Source of the DNA: Syntrophobacteraceae bacterium
Lineage (GTDB): Bacteria; Desulfobacterota; Syntrophobacteria; Syntrophobacterales; Syntrophobacteraceae
Assembly (NCBI GenBank): GCA_013314815.1
Contig: JABUEY010000024.1
Coordinates: 1-37,147 of the forward strand
Direction: 5' to 3'
DNA: 37,147 nucleotides
In this document: positions 17,111 to 24,332 of the stretch, in pieces
How positions within the stretch are numbered: the first letter of the stretch is position 1
Layout: every line of letters starts with the position of its first letter
The notes under the pieces: model-generated
Databases searched by the model: none
What the model saw: the letters and a program-made list of their open reading frames with translations, nothing else
What the model was told of the DNA's origin: nothing
Translations under genes and position numbers: made by a program

Positions 17111-17182
17111 GCGGCAACATCCAGGGTAATGTCCGAGGCAACATTTGGGGCGACCTCCCGGGCAACGTCCGCAGTGACGTCC
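17111..17182 (+). repeat. Three degenerate 24-bp tandem repeats
   Basis: Three 24-base units start at 17111, 17135 and 17159. All share GGCAAC near the start and end in TCC, and each looks like two 12-base halves. The array lies between the inward-facing repeat copies R5 and R6. Confidence 0.6.
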
Positions 17183-17199
17183 CGCAGGCACATCCATAG

Positions 17200-17298
17200 C
17201 GTTGCGGGAATGTCGGTGTTGTAGATGTGGCGTTGTGATGCCGAATGACCATGGAGCGGGTGTATTCAACCTTTGTGCGACAACTGTCCGGGCACGCA
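17200..17298 (-). repeat. Main dispersed repeat, partial copy R6
   Basis: This copy has only the region next to the outer end motif. It carries GTTGTGATGCCGAATGACC, then GTGTATTCAACC and TTTGTGCGACAACTGTCCGG. It faces R5 in inverted orientation. Confidence 0.7.
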
Positions 17299-17345
17299 TT
17301 GATGAGAGGCTGCCGGCAGGAAAGGCATCCGCCGGCGACTTTGAA

Positions 17346-17819
17346 CTATCCCGTCTCGATAATGATCTCCACCACCGGCACGGATTCCTGTTCATCCCTG
17401 CAAGGCGAGCCCCCCATTTTACCGGCATCGGCATCATCGGTTGACCTGTAGGATGCCATGAACGATTCGAGCATCTCCACCTGCCTGCCGGTCAGTTCTC
17501 CGAACTGCACACCGCAGCGCCTCACCTTCAACAGCCCCCGCGACTCGCTCCTCAATTCCTGGTCATACACCACTCTGCAGGGGATCTTGCCGATGTGCAC
17601 CACGTGCCCGTGGGATCCGAACAGTTCGAGCTCCGAAGACCCCTGTATCTGATCCTGCAAAGCGATATAACGTATGGCCAGGCCTCCCCTGCTGATGTCC
17701 AGGATCTGACCGAGTCCGATGAAGTCGTGGCGTGGAGTAAAAAAGGCCGCGAGTGCATGGCCGTTCAGGCGGGTCCTCTTGTGCTTCCGCATCTCCATGG
17801 TCTGCTTTCGATCTTGCAT
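17346..17819 (-). CDS. PilZ domain protein
   Basis: The ATG at 17819 follows GAGGAG at eight bases. The 157-residue protein has the PilZ signature for cyclic-di-GMP binding: an RxxxR-type motif in RKHKRTRLNG (residues 11-20) and the D/NxSxxG motif in LDISRGGLAIRY (about 40-51). A typical PilZ barrel follows (IGKIPCRVVYDQEL, then RRCGVQFGELT). The C-terminal helix ETLGRQ-like region (LTGRQVEMLESFM) is also usual. A tail of about 35 residues ending VPVVEIIIETG is not part of the domain. It would be a c-di-GMP effector and could answer to enzymes such as the GGDEF-EAL protein here. The target is unknown. Confidence 0.88.
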   Translation of the reverse strand: MQDRKQTMEMRKHKRTRLNGHALAAFFTPRHDFIGLGQILDISRGGLAIRYIALQDQIQGSSELELFGSHGHVVHIGKIPCRVVYDQELRSESRGLLKVRRCGVQFGELTGRQVEMLESFMASYRSTDDADAGKMGGSPCRDEQESVPVVEIIIETG

Positions 17820-18418
17820 GTGGAAGACTCCTCATCATAAATATCCGTGTGACACGGTCTATTCATAAACCGTGCCCGAACCGGACACACTCCACAGAAA
17901 ACCGCCTGGAACTTCATGCAACATCCAATACGCCGCCCTATTCCGGAAAAGCAGTCTGAAATGACATTCCATTTGTATCGAAGACCGAATGACCGTTCTG
18001 CCCAAATGGCTGGATCGTGACAAAAAAAGAACGATTTTCGGGACAGACTGACAAATTTTGTCAGTCTGTTGCCATCATGTATAAGATCTTGATTCCTTGA
18101 CCGAGCCGTCCGGCTCCCGCCTCTCCCCGAAGTGATTCCTCTTTCATGGGGTTGTCTTCCTGTTTCGACCTCCAGCAGAAAGAAAAGTGTTCATCAAGAA
18201 TCGCAATTTATCTTTGCATATTTTTCGGCTCCATTCTATGGTTTTTGCTGTGGGCGGACTCTTATCCAGTCTGTTTGTCGTCATTTTATGAAGAAGAAAT
18301 GGAATACAGCAGTTCCGTGGACTTGTCTTCTATTCAAGAAAGATCGTCTCTTTACCAGGTGAAAGCAGCAACTGCATTTTTATTGAAACCTGGTTCTCTA
18401 TCAGGGAGGTGGAGAGCA
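17820..18418. other. Divergent region with operator-like palindrome
   Basis: These 600 bases separate the leftward PilZ gene from the rightward DUF4091 gene. They hold a small hairpin CACGGT-N10-ACCGTG (17853-17874) and the palindrome-promoter pair at 18043-18085, followed by a long leader. The frame of the DUF4091 gene stays open upstream to an ATG at 18146 and would add a hydrophobic segment, but that ATG has no ribosome-binding site. Confidence 0.5.
18043..18085 (+). promoter_or_regulatory. Promoter overlapped by a 27-bp perfect palindrome
   Basis: ACAGACTGACAAA-T-TTTGTCAGTCTGT (18043-18069) is a perfect inverted repeat. Its right arm contains TTGTCA (18058-18063), which with TATAAG (18080-18085) at 16 bases forms a good sigma-70 promoter. 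A repressor dimer on the palindrome would cover the -35 box. It would drive the DUF4091 gene with a leader of about 330 bases. Confidence 0.6.
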
Positions 18419-19945
18419 ATGAAGAGAATAACGGGGTGGCTTGCGTGCATGGCGTTCACTCTGGCGTGCGTGATTTCCTGGACGGGCACGGGCTGTTGTG
18501 CGCCGGCCGGAGACGCGTTGAAGGTTCTGAAGAAGATCCCGCCGTGGAAGGTCTACCTGTCCACCACCGGAACCGTGAAGCCGTCCATCATGATGGCCGC
18601 CGGGGAATCGGAATGCCTGCCCATTCGGTTCCGAGCGGCCGATTCCGACAGTGTGAGGCGGATCAGGTTCAATGCGAACCCCTTTTCCGGTTTGAAGGTC
18701 GAGGTCTTCCAGGTGGAATGGGTACCGGGCAGGGGGACGAAGGAAGGTGGCCTTCCGGATCCCCTGGTTCCCCTTCACCGAAACGATCCCATCGCCCTGT
18801 CCGACGGCAACTCGCTGCTCTGGCTCAAGGTCACGGCGGCTCCCGACATTGTTCCCGGCAGGTATTCGATCGTTGTCAAGTCCGCGCGGACGGACACCAA
18901 CAAGGTAACGACATCCCTCAAGATCCCTGTTGAGGTGGTGAACTTCGTCCTGCCCCGCCAATTCCCCGAGATCATCCAGGCGGGAATCATCCGGCCTCAG
19001 GGTCCGGACCCGGAGTCTGAATCCATCGAATTGCTCAGGTTCCTGGCCGGGTATCGTTTCAATTCGGCGGCCAAGATTCTTGCGCCCGCAAATCCTTCTG
19101 AAGCCGAATCGTATTATCGAATTATGCAGGTCGCCATCGATGAACTCGGCTTCGACCAGGTCCAGCTTCCCGCCAAGAGCCTGCTCGGGCGGACTGCGTC
19201 CTTTTCCCAGAAGTACGGGGACTCGGACAAGGCATACGAGAATTATATCGGCAAGCAGGTGAAGCACCTTTCAAACCTCGACGTCGTCCTCAACGAACCC
19301 CGATGGGCCGGAAAGTTCAGGTACAAGCTGTGGGACGAACCGAAGGCTGCCTGGTATCCCGAGGTCCGGCGCCTTTACGACATGATGCATGACAGGCGGC
19401 CGGACCTCAAGCTGGCCGTGACCATGGCGCCCCAGGAAAACATCACGGACTCCATCGCTGCCTGGATTCCACACACCGACGCATTGAAAGAGCAGGACGC
19501 AGCAAGGGTCCACAGCATGGGCGGCTCTCTTTGTGTCTATTCCAACCACTGGGCGTCCATCCACAGGCCTGCTCATTCCCTGCGCTGCGTGGGCTGGCTT
19601 CTCTGGAAATACAAACTGGACGGCTATTATTACTGGGGAGTAAACGACTGGAAGGCGGATCCATGGACGACGATTTCGAGCCGAGCCGCCGACAACCTGA
19701 AACAGGGAGTCCTGGTGTACCCCGATCCGGCCGGTACCGGGCGCCTGCTTCCTTCCCTGCGGCTTGAGGCGTTCAGGGACGGCATCGAAGACATGCTCAT
19801 CCTTCAGGCTCTTGAGGGAAAGGCGGAAGCCGCTGACCTGCTGGACAATCTCAGGGCCGTGGTCGAAAATTTAAAGATGAACTGGAAAAAAGCACCTCCC
19901 AACCTCGGAACCTGGAGAACCGAGATGCTGAACCACTTCAGGTGA
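18419..19945 (+). CDS. Secreted DUF4091 domain protein
   Basis: The ATG at 18419 follows GGGAGG at eight bases. The 508-residue protein starts with a signal peptide (ITGWLACMAFTLACVISW, cleavage near CCAPA). An N-terminal beta-rich domain with strands such as GRYSIVVKSARTD follows. The C-terminal part has the hallmarks of DUF4091, a domain seen with glycoside-hydrolase-like TIM barrels: LWDEP, WKYKLDGYYYWGVNDW and LPSLRLEAFRDGIEDML. The reaction is unknown; a carbohydrate-related role is likely from the family. Its stop overlaps the tail of bioF by eight bases, so the two genes converge with no space for separate terminators. The operator-like palindrome at 18043 suggests regulated expression. 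Confidence 0.85.
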   Translation: MKRITGWLACMAFTLACVISWTGTGCCAPAGDALKVLKKIPPWKVYLSTTGTVKPSIMMAAGESECLPIRFRAADSDSVRRIRFNANPFSGLKVEVFQVEWVPGRGTKEGGLPDPLVPLHRNDPIALSDGNSLLWLKVTAAPDIVPGRYSIVVKSARTDTNKVTTSLKIPVEVVNFVLPRQFPEIIQAGIIRPQGPDPESESIELLRFLAGYRFNSAAKILAPANPSEAESYYRIMQVAIDELGFDQVQLPAKSLLGRTASFSQKYGDSDKAYENYIGKQVKHLSNLDVVLNEPRWAGKFRYKLWDEPKAAWYPEVRRLYDMMHDRRPDLKLAVTMAPQENITDSIAAWIPHTDALKEQDAARVHSMGGSLCVYSNHWASIHRPAHSLRCVGWLLWKYKLDGYYYWGVNDWKADPWTTISSRAADNLKQGVLVYPDPAGTGRLLPSLRLEAFRDGIEDMLILQALEGKAEAADLLDNLRAVVENLKMNWKKAPPNLGTWRTEMLNHFR

Positions 19946-21092
19946 TTCGACTGCTGAAGCAACCGGGAAATGCCGATCGGATTTCCAGGAGCCGATCGAG
20001 AAAGTAGTCGATGTCTTCCGGTTCCAGGAAGGCGTTGAGGGAGACTCGAAGCAGGATCTCCTGCGGAGGTACGGTGGGAGGCCGAACGGCGTAGAGTGCA
20101 ATGCCGGCGTCGCGGAGCATGCCGCTGACCTTAACCGCGGCTTGGGCACTACAGCAGTAGATGGCGATGATGTGTGCATCGCCGGTAGAACGGAAACCTT
20201 CACATTGAAGGGCATTTGAAAGACTCCTCGCAAGGCCGGCCAGCTTTTCGCGCTCTTCGTCCATTCCCGACACCAGGTCGATGGCATCAATACCCACCGC
20301 GGCGTATACTTCAGGTAATGCAGTGGTGAAAATGAAAGAACGGCACCTGTTGACCAGGAACTGCCGCATGGATTCCGAGCAGAGGATGAATCCGCCCGCG
20401 CATCCGTAAGCCTTGCCGAACGTCCCGATGGTGATGTCCGCTCCCTTTGCCCTTCCGAAAACGGCAGTCCCTCCCGGTCTGCAGGCTCCGAGCGAATGAG
20501 CTTCGTCCACCACCAGGAAGCCGTGGCCGGCGGCCCGGTGGATGATGTCCGGGTCACACAGCCGGCCGGTCATACTGAACAGCGATTCCGTGATAGTGAT
20601 GGTTTCACCGGCGCCGTGTTTCGAACAGAGCCGGCTGTAGTGGCGAACGTCGTTGTGCTTGTAGCTGCGAACCTCCGCCTTTCCGCCCATCGTCTGCATG
20701 AGGCCGTCCACCACGCTGGCATGCACACGTTTGTCGATCAGAACAACGTCAGCCAGTTCCTTTAAGACGCTGCACAGGCCGTAGTTGGCCATGAAACCGG
20801 ATGTGAAGACGAGTGCGGCTTCGTAGCCGAAGTGGGAGGCAAGCTTTTCTTCGAGCAATCGGTGGTACATGGAAGTTCCGAAAACCAGGCGGGAACTGCT
20901 CCCTCCCGTGGCGCAAAGACGGGCGGACCTGGCAAGAGAGGGTTTAAGGAGCCCTTTGTGCACGACACCCAGGTAATCGTTGGACGCCAGGTTTACCTTC
21001 CACCGGGTCTCACTGTCGGAGATCCTGCGGAAGACTCCTGCGGCTTCGAGTTCACCGCACACTTTTCTTGCTCGTTCTTCTATGATCTTCAT
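19938..21092 (-). CDS. bioF: 8-amino-7-oxononanoate synthase
   Basis: This 384-residue PLP enzyme of the alpha-oxoamine synthase family condenses pimeloyl-ACP or pimeloyl-CoA with alanine. Motifs seen are NLASNDYLG (34-42), GGSSSRLVFG, TSGFMANYG, the VVDEAHSLG loop (194-202) and TFGKAYG with the PLP lysine at 227. It is the last gene of the seven-gene biotin operon; its ATG overlaps the stop of the upstream dehydratase gene by four bases (ATGA). It is near the usual BioF length. Other family members (KBL, ALAS) are possible by sequence alone, but the bioA and bioD neighbours make BioF secure. Confidence 0.93.
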   Translation of the reverse strand: MKIIEERARKVCGELEAAGVFRRISDSETRWKVNLASNDYLGVVHKGLLKPSLARSARLCATGGSSSRLVFGTSMYHRLLEEKLASHFGYEAALVFTSGFMANYGLCSVLKELADVVLIDKRVHASVVDGLMQTMGGKAEVRSYKHNDVRHYSRLCSKHGAGETITITESLFSMTGRLCDPDIIHRAAGHGFLVVDEAHSLGACRPGGTAVFGRAKGADITIGTFGKAYGCAGGFILCSESMRQFLVNRCRSFIFTTALPEVYAAVGIDAIDLVSGMDEEREKLAGLARSLSNALQCEGFRSTGDAHIIAIYCCSAQAAVKVSGMLRDAGIALYAVRPPTVPPQEILLRVSLNAFLEPEDIDYFLDRLLEIRSAFPGCFSSRIT

Positions 21093-21574
21093 GGATCCTT
21101 CCCTGTCGACGAATCCCGAGGCAGGGTATTCAGCAGCCCCAGCAGGTAGTCCTGCCAGTAGTGGACACGCTGTTTCCGGTTTCCCCCCACGGATTCAACA
21201 GTGCACATGAGGAGCTCGAAATCGGCGAGGGCCAGCCCCTCTTCCGTATCGAGTCTTCCTCTGAAAAGGCTCATACGACCGTCGGCGCAGACCTTTCGGG
21301 CGGAAGTCTTCACCGTGTCCGACCATCCCGGCAATCCGCCGAAATCCATCTGTCTGACTTTCCCGAGAAAGCAGTCCACAGGCCCGGCAGAGCGGGAATC
21401 GAGCCGTTCGATCAGGCCGCACGTCTGGGCCGCCAGTTCCACCAGGATAGCCGAAAGGCTGATTTCTCCGAGCGCAGACCTTCTGTTCTCGAGGCGGCAC
21501 AGGGTCGTGATCGTTTCTCCCGCGCCGTATTCACGGATGGAATCGATCAGTCGGAACGGACCGAATCCTTTCAA
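21089..21574 (-). CDS. Hotdog-fold dehydratase-like protein in the biotin operon
   Basis: The open frame extends to 21754 but would overlap the KS gene. A TTG at 21574, preceded by AGAGGTGG and overlapping the KS stop by four bases, is the likely start (161 residues); a GTG at 21583 is an alternative. GPFRLIDSIREYGAG near the N-terminus and LVELAAQTCG with FLGKVRQMDF further on match the ApeP/FabZ-like hotdog dehydratases, which have PxRxxD and ELAAQ motifs. It would remove water from a 3-hydroxyacyl-ACP. Because a second hotdog gene sits in the same operon, the two may form a heteromer or act at different steps. It lies between the KS and bioF genes with overlaps on both sides. Confidence 0.7.
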   Translation of the reverse strand: MKGFGPFRLIDSIREYGAGETITTLCRLENRRSALGEISLSAILVELAAQTCGLIERLDSRSAGPVDCFLGKVRQMDFGGLPGWSDTVKTSARKVCADGRMSLFRGRLDTEEGLALADFELLMCTVESVGGNRKQRVHYWQDYLLGLLNTLPRDSSTGKDP

Positions 21575-22818
21575 CTTGTCCACCTCTTGAGGATAAGGCA
21601 GCTGTTCTGGCCTCCGAATCCAAATGAATTGGAAAGGATCATCCGCAGGGGACGATGCAGGCTCTTCTTCACCAGGTCGATGCCTTCTTCCGGTGTGCCT
21701 GATTCGGTATTCACGGTGGGAGTCACCCGTTGAGATTGAAGCATGGCGATACACGCGGCCATTTCGATGGCCCCGGCGGCAGCGGACAGGTGCCCGAACT
21801 GTGACTTGTTGGATGTCACGGCGATGGGACGCCGGAAAAGACGCCTGAGAGCGCGGGCTTCCGCGGCGTCGTTCATGAGGGTACCGGTGCCGTGAGCATT
21901 GACGATATCGATATCGGACGGCGATGCACCGGCGGACCTCAGGGCGGCCGACATGGCCCTTTCCATTCCAAACCCCTCCGGGTCCGGGTCGGTGAGCCGA
22001 AAACCGTCAGAACTCGACCCGCAGCCTGCAACCTCTGCCAGTATAGGCAGGCCCCTGGACAATGCCAGGGATTCATCGGCCAGCAAGAAGACCGCGGCTC
22101 CCTCACCCGGGACAAAGCCGTCCCTGTCCCGGCAGAAGGGAAGGACCCTGGGCGGGCGTGCCGACGAGAGGGCTCCAAGCATCAGGTAGGCCAGCAGTCC
22201 CTGGCGGTTAAGACGGCTGTCGCTTCCTCCGCATAGAGCGAAATCCAGCAGCCCGCTGCGGATCTTGAGGAAGGCTTCACCGACGGCGTGGGATGAAGCT
22301 GCACAGGCGGTGACGTAGGTGATGGCTTCTCCACGAGTGCAAAAGGCCGAAGAAACAGCGCTTGCCGCCAGGTTGGGCAGGTATTGGAGCATCCACGCCG
22401 CTGCGGCCCCGCTCTTCGGTTCTGACCGCCTTTCGCATCCCACAGCATCGATTTCATGTTCATCCATCGATTCCGGCATCGCCCTCAAATCGAAGTTCGG
22501 GCCCGCGCCCCAGAAGACGGGAAGCTCCCCCACATCGACCGCACCCGGCTCGATTCCGTTCAAACATTCGCACGCGGCGACGACTCCCATTTCCGTCGCC
22601 CGGTTGTAATAACGCCGGTATTTGAAACGGCGGCCCCCGTTCTTGAAGAAGGAATCGATGACCTCGTCTTTGACCCTTGCCGCCGCCGGATACGGCAGAT
22701 GGTCGGGCAGCGGGGCAAACCAGTCCCTGTGCCGGAAGATCCCGGCGTTGAACTCCGGCCAGTTCACCCCGGCCGGAGACAAGACCCCCACCGACACGAC
22801 AACGACCCGTCGTTTCAT
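21571..22818 (-). CDS. Beta-ketoacyl-ACP synthase (FabF-like) in the biotin operon
   Basis: This 415-residue ketosynthase has the complete Cys-His-His triad: Cys172 in TACAASSHA, His309 in NAHGTGT and His343 in NKSQFGHLSAAAG. The C-terminal FGFGGQN is typical of KAS I/II. It should extend acyl chains with malonyl-ACP. Its place between an ACP gene (two bases upstream) and a dehydratase gene (four-base overlap), inside the bio operon, points to making the pimeloyl chain rather than membrane lipid. Sequence between residues 100 and 150 (NFDLRAMPESMDEHEIDAVG) is unlike housekeeping FabF and may set substrate choice. That last point is inference. Confidence 0.88.
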   Translation of the reverse strand: MKRRVVVVSVGVLSPAGVNWPEFNAGIFRHRDWFAPLPDHLPYPAAARVKDEVIDSFFKNGGRRFKYRRYYNRATEMGVVAACECLNGIEPGAVDVGELPVFWGAGPNFDLRAMPESMDEHEIDAVGCERRSEPKSGAAAAWMLQYLPNLAASAVSSAFCTRGEAITYVTACAASSHAVGEAFLKIRSGLLDFALCGGSDSRLNRQGLLAYLMLGALSSARPPRVLPFCRDRDGFVPGEGAAVFLLADESLALSRGLPILAEVAGCGSSSDGFRLTDPDPEGFGMERAMSAALRSAGASPSDIDIVNAHGTGTLMNDAAEARALRRLFRRPIAVTSNKSQFGHLSAAAGAIEMAACIAMLQSQRVTPTVNTESGTPEEGIDLVKKSLHRPLRMILSNSFGFGGQNSCLILKRWTS

Positions 22819-22820
22819 GA

Positions 22821-23210
22821 TCAGCCCGCCTGCGCGCTCGGTGAACCCTGCATCCGGTATTGGAGGTAGGATGCGACGTGGCTCACTTTGAGCACGTTGC
22901 CCTGGTCGGCCGTTTCGAGCATGTGACGCAGTTCCCGGACAGGCAGATGAGGGTAGGCGGCACGGAGCCTCTCCATTGCTTCTTCGGGGCTGGCGTTCCT
23001 CAGGAGTGAACGAAAGCTGGACAGGTAAAGACCGTCTTCATCCAGTTCCACCTTGTAGCGGCTGGAAACGGTCATGGCCAGTTCAAGAAAATCGATGGAT
23101 TCAAAACCCAGGTCTTCGACCAGCCTGGCTTCAGGTGTTACTTCATCTTCGCTGCAATTGATCAGGTCCGCAATGGTCTTGCACAGGCATTCGAGAACAT
23201 CGTCCATCAT
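22821..23210 (-). CDS. Acyl carrier protein with C-terminal extension
   Basis: The 129-residue protein begins with an ACP domain: helix 1 (LECLCKTIADLINCSEDEV), then the 4'-phosphopantetheine site DLGFESIDFLEL with Ser38. The usual motif is DSL, here ESI, as in divergent ACPs. It continues FRSLLRNASPEEAMERLRAA and has about 45 residues more (PVRELRHMLETADQGNVLKV). Free ACPs are about 80 residues, so the tail is unusual. The ATG at 23210 has GGAG upstream; a second ATG follows directly. It lies 46 bases after the FabG gene and two before the KS gene. It likely carries the growing pimeloyl chain. Confidence 0.85.
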   Translation of the reverse strand: MMDDVLECLCKTIADLINCSEDEVTPEARLVEDLGFESIDFLELAMTVSSRYKVELDEDGLYLSSFRSLLRNASPEEAMERLRAAYPHLPVRELRHMLETADQGNVLKVSHVASYLQYRMQGSPSAQAG

Positions 23211-23256
23211 AGGATCTCCAGGCAGATGTTGAACTTTCGATCTTCGTATCCTGCCG

Positions 23257-23985
23257 TCATTTCACGGCAAGTGCCAACCCTCCATCGACCGTGATTTGAG
23301 CACCCGTCAGGTAGGAGCTGTTTTCTCCCAGAAAGAAACAGACCGCCTCCGCGACCTCCTCGGGGCTCCCCGCTCGTCCGACGGGCACCGTCTTTTTCAG
23401 GTTTCTTCCCGCAAGATAGTCTTCTGAAAACCGCGTGTGGATATAACCGGGAACAACCCGGTTGCAGGTGACTCCCTTGCCTGCGAATTCGAGGGCGCAC
23501 GCTTTGAGGAACGTTTCCAAGCCTGCCTTGGCGGCACCGTACACGGACTGTCCTGCTGCGGGAAAATGCGCCGCCGTCGACGAAACCCCCACGATTCGGC
23601 CGAACCGCTGCATCATCATCAGGCCGGCGGCCCAGCGCACCAGGCAAAGGTGAGAAATGAAATTGACATTCATCTGTTCCTGAACAAAACGATCGTCCTG
23701 CCGCGGGATAAGCGCCGCATGAAACCCGCCGGCATTGCAGACCAGCACATCTGGAGCCAGGCCCTGTTGGGAAAAGTGCCGGATTATGCTCTCTGCTCCG
23801 CCCGGCACGCAGGCCAGATCCGCCCGAACATGGATGAAGCGCTCGTGTTTATGCGACGAAGGAGTCCTCGAGCAGTAGTGCACTTCGACTCCCGCATCGA
23901 GCAGGCGCCTGGAGACGGCAAGCCCTATTCCGCGGCTTCCTCCCGTGACGAGAGCCCGCCGGATTCTTCTGTGCAATCCCATCAT
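23257..23985 (-). CDS. 3-oxoacyl-ACP reductase (FabG-like SDR) in the biotin operon
   Basis: This 242-residue short-chain dehydrogenase has the NADP-binding TGGSRGIG (14-21), CNAGG (83-87), the catalytic Ser at 135-136, Tyr149 and Lys153 (VYGAAKAG), and the C-terminal SSYLTGAQITVDGGLA. The open frame runs upstream to 24342 but the start at 23985 overlaps the upstream FabZ-like stop in an ATGATG arrangement, the usual form of translational coupling. It would reduce 3-oxoacyl-ACP to 3-hydroxyacyl-ACP, feeding the two dehydratases of the operon. It is close in length to housekeeping FabG. The specific substrate is inferred from context. Confidence 0.88.
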   Translation of the reverse strand: MMGLHRRIRRALVTGGSRGIGLAVSRRLLDAGVEVHYCSRTPSSHKHERFIHVRADLACVPGGAESIIRHFSQQGLAPDVLVCNAGGFHAALIPRQDDRFVQEQMNVNFISHLCLVRWAAGLMMMQRFGRIVGVSSTAAHFPAAGQSVYGAAKAGLETFLKACALEFAGKGVTCNRVVPGYIHTRFSEDYLAGRNLKKTVPVGRAGSPEEVAEAVCFFLGENSSYLTGAQITVDGGLALAVK

Positions 23986-24332
23986 GGCCGCCTGTAATGC
24001 AGCACCGCAGAACAAAGTACTTTCCCCTTCTGCAGGGCCTTGCAAGAAAAGACCCTTTCTTCCCCGGCTGCCTGCCGGAAGACATCCACATCGACACGTC
24101 CCGGACTTGCGAACAGAAGAAAGCGGGCGTTTCTTATTGCGCAAAGGCGCAGAGGATGCCCTTTCACCTGCAGCTCGGTATCCAGGATGGTGTTGTGAAA
24201 GCAATCCAGGATCAGTGATCCGGGGATCACGGGGCGTCCGGGAAAATGATCCGCGAAGACCGCGTGATCCGGGTCGAAATGAAACACGGCCCGCCAGCCT
24301 TCCCCGCCTTCCCGAAGCCCCCGCCGGCTCAT
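23982..24332 (-). CDS. FabZ-like 3-hydroxyacyl-ACP dehydratase in the biotin operon
   Basis: The 116-residue protein shows the hotdog dehydratase signature HFPGRPVIPG (29-38) with the catalytic His29 and the following helix SLILDCFHNTILD. It is shorter than FabZ (about 140-150 residues) and lacks the N-terminal helix. Its central helix reads LILDCFHNT, where FabZ usually has an E/AQ pair; I do not see the second catalytic Glu clearly. Loss of activity or a thioesterase-like role is therefore possible. The ATG overlaps the bioA stop by four bases and its own stop overlaps the FabG start, so it is translationally coupled on both sides. Confidence 0.78.
   Translation of the reverse strand: MSRRGLREGGEGWRAVFHFDPDHAVFADHFPGRPVIPGSLILDCFHNTILDTELQVKGHPLRLCAIRNARFLLFASPGRVDVDVFRQAAGEERVFSCKALQKGKVLCSAVLHYRRP

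Noticed and set aside
17111-17182. Possible CRISPR array
   Set aside because: The units are contiguous and degenerate with no spacers, and there are no cas genes.
18146-18418. N-terminal extension of the DUF4091 protein from the ATG at 18146
   Set aside because: It has no ribosome-binding site, while the ATG at 18419 has GGGAGG and is followed by a normal signal peptide.
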